A DNA stretch of 64,000 nt from Cladorrhinum sp. PSN259 (Eukaryota; Ascomycota; Sordariomycetes; Sordariales; Podosporaceae), in contig MU867096.1 of assembly GCA_033725935.1 (NCBI GenBank), forward strand, positions 1 through 64,000, given 5' to 3'. A program made the position numbers and the translations under genes. This document shows, one piece after another, positions 33,135 to 43,268 of this stretch. Position 1 is the stretch's first letter. Each line of letters starts with the position of its first letter. Under the pieces are notes generated by a model. It did not search any database, had not been told where the DNA came from, and saw only the letters and a program-made list of their open reading frames with translations.

Positions 33135-35944
33135 ATGGAACCATTCTCTTTTGCCACGTCTGATGCGCTTGACTTCCCTGTCAGTGTCCGCATGTGGGTT
33201 GCCTCGCCGTCTTGGTGGTTCGGCTCCATCGCTATGACATTTCTTGATGCTAACAATATGCGCCCGATAGCCTCAACCTCGAGGGTGAAGAACCCCCCGT
33301 TCTAGCGTCCACTCTACTAGAACACCCCGAACTTCAGTACATAGGATCGAACCAGAGCCTCTACTCAGACCTCTACGTCACCGTTCAGGTCTGGGCCGGA
33401 TCGAAACCATTGACTGTCCCTGTCCAGACAGCATACAAGTCCTTCCGAACTGAGCGGAAGTGGAACGAATGGCTCGAGTTGCCAATACCATACTCTACGA
33501 TCCCCCAGAACGCATGTCTTGCAATCACGGTGTGGGATTTGTCACCCACCGGAGGCCCGGGTGCAAAGGGTCATGCAATACCATTTGGCGGTACCACGCT
33601 TCCCCTGTTTGATAAAGAGAATCAACTCCACAAAGGTCGACAGCAATGTTATCTCTACAGGCACAAGGAGGCTGACGGCAATGATGCGTCACGAACCCCT
33701 GCAACGCCTCCGCAAAGGCGAGGAAGTAAGAACGCGCCCGAGGACAAGGAGGCAGAAGAAAGGGATCGCATTGACAAGTTGTTCAAAAAACACGAGATGG
33801 GCGAAATTCCCCGTGTTGACTGGCTGGATCAACTCGTCTTTAGAAAATACGAGAAGCGTGGACTCCAGTCTGCTAGAACGTCTTTGAAGGCGAAGGCTGC
33901 ACAAAGGCAGCAGCGCGATGCTGCAAAAGCCACTCCATACAGCGCATCAGGCAGTGAGAAGACAGATGACCCCTCTTCGTCGCCGGAACCGTCAGACTTT
34001 TGGATCAATGTAGAGCTTCCGCGGTTCGATTTCCCTGTCGTTTTTGCTGATCACGAATATCCGGCACCTTCTTGGCAGCATCTGCTCTCTGCTTCACAAT
34101 CCAACATCATTCTAAAGCCACCGCCAGAGGTTCAACTTGGCCCCGGTATCAACAGAGATAGCGATGATGAGGACAATATGGGGCGGCTAATACGTGTATA
34201 CGATCCCGAAGTTGACGCAAAGGATAATCCTGCCGAGAGCAAACATCGCCGGCTAGTCCGGAGTCAACATCGGAACGGGATACTGGACAAGGATTTGAAG
34301 CCTAATGCCAAAGTGCGGGACGAGCTCAACATAATCATGGCATATTCGCCGACTCATATCTTGTCACCAGAAGAAAAAGATCTCGTCTGGAAATTCCGTT
34401 ATCACTTGACTCGGAACAAGAAGGCTCTGACCAAGTTTGTCAAGTCTGTCAACTGGCAAGACCATTCCGAGTCGAAGCAAGCTGTGATGGTTTTGGGGAA
34501 ATGGACCGACATTGATGTTGATGACGCCTTGGAACTTCTGGGTCCAACCTTCGACAACGCCGCAGTCCGATCTTTTGCCGTTGAGAGGTTGCGAAAAGCG
34601 GACAACACCGAATTGCTTCTTTATCTTCTACAGCTCGTCCAGGCTCTAAAGTACGAGCACATTTCGATGCAGCCTGGCCATGAAGTAACGCAGGACTCCT
34701 CTTTGGCTCAATTTCTGATATCGAGAGCGGTCAACAGCTTTACGCTCGGAAACTACTTTTGGTGGTACCTGATGGTTCAGTGCGACGACAAGAGTGAGGA
34801 CCAAGGAGAGGAGAACCGCGCCATTTACGGCAAGATTGCCTATGACTTCATGGCAGAGCTTGTCAAGCAACCAGATGGGGTCGAGACGCGCAAAACCCTA
34901 CTGAGGCAAGCCGAGTGGATCGCCATCTTGTCTCGGATCTCTGGTGAAATCAAGGAGTCTAATGAATCCATAGCCAAGAGAACCGAGCGAGTAAAGCACT
35001 TTCTGGCCGACCCAAAGAACGAGCTCGTCACAATCGAGCCGCCATTGCCCCTGCCTTTAGATCCGTCGGTTGAAATCATTGGGGTTGTGCCTGAGGATAC
35101 CGTTGTGTTCAAGTCCTCGTTGCATCCCATCAAGGTTGCCTTCAAGACAACTTCAGGACGAAAATACCCAATCCTCTTCAAGACGGGAGATGATCTCCGG
35201 CAAGATCAACTCGTCATACAGATTATTACTCTTATGGACAACCTCCTCCAAAAGGAAAACCTTGACCTCAAACTCTCCCCGTACAAGATTCTTGCCACCA
35301 GTACAAGCGCGGGACTATCTCAGTTCGTCCCCTCCATGACCTTCCAGGGAATCTCGTCCAAGTTTCGAAGCAACCCTGCACTGGCATACCTCAAACAGAA
35401 CAGTCCCGACAGCAACGGACCATATGGGCTTCGAAAGGAGACGCTGGACATATTCGTCAAGTCATGTGCTGGATACTGCGTCATCACCTATATCCTGGGT
35501 GTCGGCGATCGTCATCTGGACAATCTACTACTGACTCCAGATGGCCATTTCTTCCACGCCGATTTTGGATATATACTGGGCCGCGATCCAAAACCCTTCG
35601 CTCCGGCAATGAAGCTGTCCAAAGAGATGGTGGATTGCATGGGCGGCGCAAATTCTGACCACTATAAGCAATTCAAGCAGTATTGTTTTCTGGCGTACAG
35701 CGCGCTAAGGAAGAACAGCAACCTGATCCTTAATTTATTTAGTCTGATGGTGGATGCGAACATTCCCGACATCAAGCTCGAGCCGGATAAGGCAGTGCTG
35801 AAAGTTAAGGATAGGTTCCACCTCGAGCTGACCGAAGAGGAAGCGATCAGACATTTGGAGAGGATCATGGACGACAACCTGAATGCGCTGGTCCCGGTTG
35901 TTATTGACAAGCTGCATGAGTTGGTACAGGCATTTAGGGCATAA
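33135..35944 (+). CDS. vps34: Class III phosphatidylinositol 3-kinase VPS34, 910 aa
   Basis: A 59-base first exon (33135-33193) joins the main exon 33271-35944 across a 77-base intron (GTGGGT donor, GATAG acceptor). Splicing gives a start with FSFATSDALDFPVSVRIL followed by NLEGEEPP. The enzyme makes PI3P on endosomes and autophagosome precursors with VPS15 and VPS30. Domains in order: N-terminal C2 (VTVQVWAG, YKSFRTERKWNEW, VWDLSP), the PIK helical domain (SPEEKDLVWKFRYHLT), and the lipid kinase domain at about 610-910. Catalytic motifs are intact: GDRHLDNLLL at about 763 and HADFGYILGRDPKPF at about 781. Length is normal for fungi. The 3' end converges on ETR1 with only 173 bases between. 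Confidence 0.96.
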
Positions 35945-36117
35945 TGCAGGGGGGGATGTGTGGGTTATGTCCACAATAAGCGGTTCACAGTATTTTCAAT
36001 AGAAGAACGCCAGCGTTTGGCAAAACATGTACAAATACGCAGTATCTCATAGCCCGAGGCCCATTTGTGGCACACAACGCAAGGCTAAAGAGATTACACA
36101 CTCTTCGTTAGGCAAGT

Positions 36118-37410
36118 TTACGTCTTGCCAAAAACAAACACGCCCTTCCCACTTCTGAAACCTTCCAATGTGCCCTGCACCGCGTCCTTGAGAATCTTCT
36201 CCTCCGTATCCCACTCCCACTTGAGCTCCTGGACAGGCGCCTCCTTGAACTTGCCCTCCCTCATCAACTGCAAGATCTCATCAACCGTTTTCTTCTTCTC
36301 CTCCGGGTTCTCCTTGCCCCACTCACTCAACCAGAAACCTTCGAACCTCAGCCGCTTAAAAATTTGCGGGCCCGTGGGGAAGGGGAAACTCTGCCTCGAC
36401 ATCCCACCATAAGTAACCATCACGCCCTTGGGGCTCAAAGCTTTAACCACAGAACTCGCAGATTTTCCACCAACGCAATTCATAGCCAACAACAGGGGGT
36501 CCTTGCCTCCTCTCGTCAAGCCAGCCAATTGCTCCCTGAATTCCCTACTGAGAAACGCCTCCTCGGTGATCACGACCGTAGCGCCCAAGTCCATCAACTC
36601 CTGCTTCAGCCTCTCGGTCTCCTCTGGTGTTTCCCTCCCACGGATAACATTGATGCTCCTCAGACCCCACAACTTTCCGAGCTGAATAGCAGCCCGCCCC
36701 ACGCCACTGTTCGCTCCGTTCTGCAAGAACCACGCACCGCCCTCAGCTGGATCGTTGACCCGTCTGAACCCTTCCACGCTGAGTTTGACTAGATCAACGT
36801 AGTCCTTCAGCATCCTGTACGCCGTGCAGGGATTGACGCTAACGGTGGCCACCTGAACGGCCGTTAACCCTTCTTTATTCTTATCGCCGCCTGGCTTGTA
36901 CAGTTTCTTCTCTGCATCCTCGACCACCGCGTGGGTACGGAATGTTCCGGAACCAGTAGTTGCTGGGATGACCCAGTCCCCCTTCTTGAACTTTTGCACG
37001 CCCTTTCCTACCGCTTGGACCTCGAAGCATGCTTCGTTGCCTGGTATAGCCGAGGGCTCGTTGGTGCCCAAGAGGGGGGAGAAGCTAGGTTTGGCGCCGT
37101 ATGTGCCTTGGATCGTGTTTACGTCTGCCGGGTTTATGGGCGCTGCGAGGGTGCGGAGGAGTACGGCTCCGTCCGGGAGGGAAGGGGAGATGGAGTGGGT
37201 GTGTAGGCGTAGGGCGTCGGATGGCTCGCCGAAGGAGGAGAAGACTAGCGCTTTGGATTGGGTGTAGCCGTATGGACCGGAGAGGTATCTGCGCTGTTGG
37301 AGCGGGAGGACAATAGGAGCAGTTCTGGTGGTGGTGTTGGTGCGGGGGATAAGACGAATGGAGGAGCCAATGCCACCAAGGGCTGTTCTCGGCCTGAGGA
37401 CGGCCGCCAT
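36118..37410 (-). CDS. etr1: Mitochondrial 2-enoyl thioester (trans-2-enoyl-ACP) reductase, ETR1/MECR type, 430 aa
   Basis: Single exon. ETR1 performs the last reduction of mitochondrial type II fatty acid synthesis with NADPH, which supports lipoic acid supply and respiration. The first 45 residues are rich in Arg, Thr and Ser with no acidic residue, as in a mitochondrial presequence, and end near QQRRYLSG. A medium-chain dehydrogenase/reductase fold follows. The segment NPADVNTIQGTYGAKP contains Tyr104, which aligns with the catalytic Tyr known from the Candida tropicalis enzyme. The nucleotide-binding loop is NGANSGVGRAAIQL. No zinc-binding Cys cluster is seen, as expected for this branch. 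Length matches (about 380-430 aa). Confidence 0.93.
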   Translation of the reverse strand: MAAVLRPRTALGGIGSSIRLIPRTNTTTRTAPIVLPLQQRRYLSGPYGYTQSKALVFSSFGEPSDALRLHTHSISPSLPDGAVLLRTLAAPINPADVNTIQGTYGAKPSFSPLLGTNEPSAIPGNEACFEVQAVGKGVQKFKKGDWVIPATTGSGTFRTHAVVEDAEKKLYKPGGDKNKEGLTAVQVATVSVNPCTAYRMLKDYVDLVKLSVEGFRRVNDPAEGGAWFLQNGANSGVGRAAIQLGKLWGLRSINVIRGRETPEETERLKQELMDLGATVVITEEAFLSREFREQLAGLTRGGKDPLLLAMNCVGGKSASSVVKALSPKGVMVTYGGMSRQSFPFPTGPQIFKRLRFEGFWLSEWGKENPEEKKKTVDEILQLMREGKFKEAPVQELKWEWDTEEKILKDAVQGTLEGFRSGKGVFVFGKT

Positions 37411-39210
37411 TTGTCAATTGACTTGGCCGGGCAGAGTTGGATTGGATGTAGTCGTGAGCAATTGTTTTGTTTCGTCGTTTTATCGTATTAACAAAATACC
37501 CGTAACTGCCAGCTTCCCGGCTAACGGCGGGTGGGATGCCCCACTGACGACAGGTGCTCGTGGGTGTGGATCTCGGGCTGATGGGGGTTTTGCAGGGAAA
37601 GTCCCGGAAGAATGGGTACATAGGTAGCTTGGGGATGCTACTCTACGCTTGCTATTTGCACAGGGCCAAAACTATCAGGTGCGACTAGTAAAAGGGGACA
37701 GTAAATGAATAATGAGAAGAAAAATATATGTACCCTCTAAGGTATGGATAAGGATGTTTACTGTTTGCATGGAAAGGAGCAAGAAATGGAGCATTGTGAG
37801 ATTGTGAATTCCTCTGATGTTTTATCTCACACCATGCAATAGCGTCATAGCCAGTATGCATAGCTTAGAGTCAGATTATTTTGAGCCCTATTCCCCTGCA
37901 GTGACTGGCGATCGATAACTCCAAATCTGTAGACGAGTATCAATTAGGATCTCATTGACCATTACCGCCATCCTGTGATATCCTTCCGATTCACAGCTAT
38001 CCTGCAATTGAGTCGGAAGATGCCCCGCCCCTTGTCACCCAAATGACGTCTGCATCCAGGTCCCAAGCTCCAAAGCTTCCAACCAATTAGAACTGCCGCG
38101 TAGGCTGTCAGAGCTTAAACGGGAAGCTATCAAAGTTCGTTTAAAATGAAGAAAGTAACTCTACTGCAAGTATACCGATAGCGAACCAGTTAAACGTCCC
38201 TGGTGCGGTCCATTCTCCGGCTAGACCCATCTACAATACCTCATAACCTTCCCGTGGCGGAATTAATGGCGGTGGTGTGACCATAAACCATTATAACACC
38301 CGCTAGTAATGACTTGCATCGCAACTTGATGAAGGTCAAAGCACAATCCTACCTAACCCACCTCTTCTCACTGGGTTCGAGAGTGAGACGCGTCAATCCA
38401 ACTCCACCATCAGTCTCTGGGTTAATGGGATGCCTCCAGGGGAGGGGCGTTTCCCTGGACTGAAGGCCCCTTAATTCACTCCTAGTAGTCTAATCCAAGA
38501 TTCAAGAACATGGTGTATATTGTAGTGATCAATCTCCGACTTTTTATATCTCCATGCACATTGCAAATAAGAATGTAAGTTGTTGACATAAAAAAAAATG
38601 TGGTGCGGAAGCAAGTGAAAAGTCATAATAAGCAAGTGGTCGAGCATAAGAGTTTTTTTTCGTTCTCCTCCTCTCCCTCCTTCCCCATCCCCTGCCCAAG
38701 TATAGGGGTGCGTGTGTATATCGAAAAAAACCAAAGTATCAGAAAGCCAACCACAATCTCCCTCATTTGGGAGGGAAACAGCCGTACCAGATTGGAAGAA
38801 AGAAATAAACACCACAACATGGGTCATAAAAAAAAGAAAAGAAAAAGCAAAAGCAACCGTCGTCATAGAGTATATCGCGCTCCCAACAGGAGCGACCAGA
38901 TAGATGAGACATTCCAGGCACAAAACAGGAAAAGATGGAAGTAAATAAAATAGTCGTTCGAAAAAATGATTCTGCCCGTGAAAACCGAGCCGGGTATCTT
39001 CAGTCCACATCTCATAAATCACCGTCCCTTCTCCACCCTCCGCCCAGGCTGGCAGCTGTATTCATGTTTTCTCTTTGGGTGATGCTTTGTTGAGCCCTAA
39101 TTTTCTCGGGGGCCGGGTAAAGTTTGATAATATTGTTGCTTTTTGATAAAGTCGAGGATTGCTGGTTTACTGACTCGCCCTGAATCAAGTCAAGTAATGA
39201 AATCGCCGCT
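37411..39210. other. Intergenic, 1.8 kb, no gene seen
   Basis: This stretch holds the ETR1 promoter side and the 3' side of the next minus-strand gene. A 183-codon minus frame at 38471-39022 is hydrophobic and A/T-rich without family features, and is probably 3' untranslated sequence. No repeat or RNA gene is recognised. Confidence 0.55.
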
Positions 39211-39834
39211 TCATTTTATGTTCTTGAACAGGTCACTGCCAAAGCTTTCGTCTTCCTTCGCCTTGATCTCAGCCAACTCGGGAATCATTGGTGGCGGTGG
39301 CCCGCTCGGCTCCTTCTCCTCCGCCAAGGGCGGCGAGAGGGGGGAGACATGTTTGTCGTTGCCCCGTAGTCTGCTGAACCAACCGCTCGACCGCTTGGCT
39401 CTGCGTGAGTCGGAAACGCTGGCAGCACCTCGGCTTGGAGGGCGAACATTGGCTGTGCTCACTTCCTCCCCGTTTTCGTACGCCTTATTAAGGAGATTGC
39501 GACTGAAGAGGCGGCGAATGCTTCCCTGGCGCGATGACAAGGTTGGAGAAGCCGGATATTCCTCCGCTGGCCTCTTGACCCCGGTGGTCACAGTGCTGAC
39601 TTGAGGTTTCACCGCGTCTGTCTTGCCATTGGCCGCGGCAGGCCTATCTTTTGGAGTATCAGGAGGGGTTGGGACTGCCTCCTCGGGGATAGGCGACGGC
39701 AGAGGGGGTGGAATGTTGGTGCCATCTGTCAACGACCCGAACTTAAATTCAAGAGCGGGTAGCTCGAAGCGTTTGCTGCCAACGGCGCCCGTGCCGACTG
39801 ACTTATTGACAGTTGAATCTTTTCCTGCCGGCAT
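39211..39834 (-). CDS. Unknown Pro/Ser-rich protein, 207 aa
   Basis: I do not recognise a domain. The product is largely disordered. It begins with a segment containing GSKRFELPALEFKFGSLTDG, has a proline-rich stretch (IPPPLPSPIPEEAVPTPPDTP) and a basic Ser-rich middle (RQGSIRRLFSRNLLNKAYENG). The compact C-terminus has KRSSGWFSRLRG, PPPPMIPELAEI and the ending GSDLFKNIK. The ordered ends around a variable middle look like a conserved ascomycete protein. The frame is open upstream and has another ATG at 40005 that would add 57 residues. I prefer 39834 because the upstream residues look non-coding. Expression and start are uncertain. Confidence 0.65.
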   Translation of the reverse strand: MPAGKDSTVNKSVGTGAVGSKRFELPALEFKFGSLTDGTNIPPPLPSPIPEEAVPTPPDTPKDRPAAANGKTDAVKPQVSTVTTGVKRPAEEYPASPTLSSRQGSIRRLFSRNLLNKAYENGEEVSTANVRPPSRGAASVSDSRRAKRSSGWFSRLRGNDKHVSPLSPPLAEEKEPSGPPPPMIPELAEIKAKEDESFGSDLFKNIK

Positions 39835-41865
39835 CTGGGCGTTGGACGTCGCGCTTCTTTCTGATGTGATGCGGCGACTAGGGTTGTGATTGTTGATTCG
39901 GGGAACAACAGAGAATTGCAACGAACGGCACCACCGAAGAAGGGTAGGGCGAAGAAAGTAAACGTAGGGATCGTCCGAGCGTCGGACCAGAGCTTCAGAA
40001 TGCATGTGGGCGACACATGAACTGCAATCCCACAACAACCGTGTAAGTGGATGTACGGATTACTGTGTAGACAGGCAAGGCCTCAACCGCAGTAAGAAGT
40101 GCCTGGGTGTTGGGTCGGGTCGTTAAAACGAAGCTTTGGGACAATCCAAATACAGAAAGGGAAGCAGAAGAAGAAGGGGGGGGGCTGAGCGAATGGCGAA
40201 TGGGGGTAGGTGAATGTTTTTGGGATGCCCAGGGGGCTGGCTTGGTGCTGCCGAGAAGCTGTGCTGGGAGAAAGGGAAACGAAACGTTGATCGGCGCCGT
40301 TCGGCGGGAAATGCAACGTCGCAGGGGTTAACAGGCAGACTGGAAAGACGTTCTGTTGTGTTTTCAAAGGAGAGAATGTGAAATTGGCGGCAATCTGCTT
40401 CTCAGTTTACTTCCAAGTTGCAGGAGTGCAGCAGAAGGATGGTTTGCTGGGTAGGCTAGACCTAACAAGAACTTCCCGGGGTCGGCAAAGGAAAATTGTG
40501 GATGGCCATGTCCTCCTTCCTGTCCAAGCCATCCCAATTGAAGAGACTCAAGCAAAGGTCCAATCCCAGAAAAGGAACATCTGGGATGATGCCTGCATTG
40601 CATCACGCCAACAGGTGGAGGGCTACTCCCTGTCAATGTCATCAAGAAACTTTAATGGACTACAACTGTGTAATGGATAACGTCTTTTCTATAGGTAAGG
40701 GACATCATCTGGTGTGATTGAAAAGTTTTCTTTCCTTTCTTTTTCTCTCCTATCTATCAGTTTCAGTTTCTCAATTGACATCACTACTCCACGCTATTCC
40801 AAACTTCATGTTGAACTCCACTCTGTGAGACCCTCCATGCAGTTAATTCGGGTGTTCAGCAGGGTTTCCGACTTGCGAATTCAAAATTGCGGGGTGGTCA
40901 GGCGTGGATTTCGTGGATTTCCCCACATCCACTTTCCAAAGGCGCCTCTGTCATCCCATCTCTTGGGCAATCGAGGCAGGCGCGGATGCAAGATGCAGGT
41001 TTATTAGACCGGTGTAACCGGCATACATTCAACTACCGAACGAAAAGTATTTCGGCGCCCCTTGTTGCAACCGCCGAGCTTTTGAATCGTGAACGAGACG
41101 CCCCATATCTACTCATCGTTGTGCGTGCATCCATGAGCATGAACCCCCAATTTTTAGCAAATGAGTGTTGGTGAGGGAGAAATTTGTACATTAGATTGAG
41201 AACAATGGCAATAGCCTTTCAGAAATGGAAATCCATGCCGAAGTTCGTGGCGCCGGTGGTCGAATCGATCTCTGTCGATCTTAACCGTCCAGGTATCAAC
41301 TAGGCAAATACTTCGCTTCTGCTTGGGCAGCCGTGGCAGCCAATAATTCTCTGCTAGAACATGCACAGAACAAAAGGGGTTTCTGGGCTGAAAAAACTTG
41401 AATCAATCCTTCGGCGTAGTCCGATGCCCTGGATTGCTGTTGATTGATCCTAACCCATTCAGCTTTCGCACTAACAGGCCGAATCCAGAAATTGAAGTTC
41501 TTGAATTTTGCTGGATTCAGTTGGCAACGGAAAAGCATATGTCTGTTGAAATAAACACAATATACCTTGGCTGTGATTGCATAGACTGAGAAGCCAAAGT
41601 AACCTCCCTGGTCGAAAGCAAATGGGGTTTCAGACCGGTACCTCCTACCTTCTGCACGGACAGTGCCTTGTCACTGTTTATGCATCACGCAGTTTTTGGT
41701 CTCTCGCTCCATTCGCCTACCACTCGACGGGTTTCCATCCAAAATCGGCGCGGGGCCTTCAACGAGCCCATTGGATAACAAGGAAGCTTTGCGTGCAGCT
41801 TGTTTTCTCGAGGATCCAAACGAATTTCCTTGATATAACTCCTTAATTCGACAAGCCAGCAATGC
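39835..41865. other. Intergenic, 2 kb, no gene seen
   Basis: This stretch lies between the start of the unknown 207-residue gene and the 3' end of UBC13. Open frames stay below about 100 codons and lack protein signatures. A short G run lies at 40178-40184. Nothing else can be supported. Confidence 0.5.
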
Positions 41866-42540
41866 CTATTTTGGAACAGCATATTGCTGTGTCCACTGCC
41901 TTGCTGTAGCAATAGCTGCCTGCTCATCCTCCTTCCAACTTTTCGCAACATCGGCAGCGAGCGGATCGTCGGGGTTGGGCGCGCCAAGCAAAGCCTGGAT
42001 AGAAAGAAGAATCGTTCGAATTTGGAGGGCGGGGGACCAGTTATCTGAGGATTATGTAAGCCTGCCTGCGTTCTGTTCTCCAATGCCCGGTGATGAAATG
42101 AGCCCATTCTTAACCTACTCTTCAGTACATCCAAGCAGATACGGCCGAGCTTGTCCACATTCGGGTGAAAGATCTTGGTGAGGAAGCGAATCTTGGGTGG
42201 GGTCATAGGATAGTCGTCGGGAAGGAAGAGCTCGAGCTTGAAGATACCCCCTAGTGTTTGATTAGGTCAGCATATAGCTTACTTCTGCTGAGCCGATATT
42301 GCCGGCAAAGCGAGCTTAGTACCTTCGTATGGAGACGATGATGGGCCATGGATTTCGACGTCGAAGTAGCGCAAATTATCTTCGTGGGGAACAGCGCTGA
42401 TACCAGGGACGCTTTTGTCACAAAGTTAGCACCTGGCAGAAGACTGCTTCAAAGCAAAGAACTGTTTGGAGAGGTCATAGGACATACGGCTCGGCCATTA
42501 GGCGCTCCGTCTCCTTCACAATTCTCTTGGGAAGAGCCAT
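41866..42540 (-). CDS. ubc13: Ubiquitin-conjugating enzyme E2 UBC13 (UBE2N type), 150 aa
   Basis: Four exons (42540-42488, 42411-42323, 42250-42119, 42044-41866) join in frame at canonical sites. The product matches UBC13 throughout: start MALPKRIVKETERLM, the HPN motif in IFHPNVDKLG, active-site Cys86 in GRICLDVLK, then NNWSPALQIRTILLS and a C-terminal helix ending AVPK. UBC13 works with the E2 variant MMS2 to build K63-linked ubiquitin chains, with a known role in post-replication repair on PCNA. Length is that of the family (150-153 aa). With three introns in 675 bases it is the most densely interrupted gene here. The gene is divergent from the WDR59/Sea3 gene. Confidence 0.96.
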
Positions 42541-43268
42541 GGCAAATAAGAGTTTCAGGAAATGCAAAACACGGAAAAGGAGGGGTAGTTGCTGTCGATA
42601 AGAGTGGTGATCAACCGCGCGATTCGTGCGAGTGGAAATGCTCTCAAGAGAGAGGAAACAAGGGGATGCCGCTTTTCAGCTGTCTGGGGAAACGATGGGC
42701 GAGTGTCGGTGTTGGTGTTGAGAGGCGAAGCAGAAGTTAGTAACCCACTCGGAAGTTGCTGGCACAGGCAATCACCATGGTGGGTTGGTTTGGGCACGAG
42801 ACAGGGACCACCATCGATAAGCGCACGGACCAACATGATTGATCTCATTCTCTCTCACAAACCCAGAAAGCGGCTGCATTCAGCACACGCGGGGGAGCGG
42901 TTCCATATGGACCCACTCATCCTTCTGGGTCGTGGATAGACTTAGCATCTTGAAGACCCCTGTTCACCTGCTGTCCAGTCAGTGAGTGGCTTTCCAAATT
43001 TGGTGCTGATGTTTGATCCAGCGCTTCAACTCTGTCCTGGTAGAGCCTGTCTTTCAACAATCTGCATCGACGGGATTCACCAGTCGGAATCTGGAACCAA
43101 GTTAGACGGCTGCGCGCGGGGTGTTCGGATAGCGACACCGGGCTGATGCAACCAGTGCACATTGTACACTGCAACTGTAGCGGTCGACTCCAGTCCCTCT
43201 TCTGATCATCTCTTATCTCATGAGAGCTTCACAATGCGCCACGTGCCATTAGCTCCCCGTCGTCGATC
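42541..43268. promoter_or_regulatory. Divergent intergenic region between UBC13 and WDR59/Sea3
   Basis: These 728 bases lie between two start codons that point away from each other, so both promoters are here. I see no motif that I would defend and no additional gene. Confidence 0.5.

Noticed and set aside
38366..38380. GGTTCGAG word resembling a tRNA T-arm
   Set aside because: No acceptor stem, D-arm or anticodon arm could be folded around it.
38471..39022. A 183-codon hydrophobic minus frame
   Set aside because: Low-complexity A/T-rich DNA just downstream of a minus-strand gene makes 3' untranslated sequence more likely.
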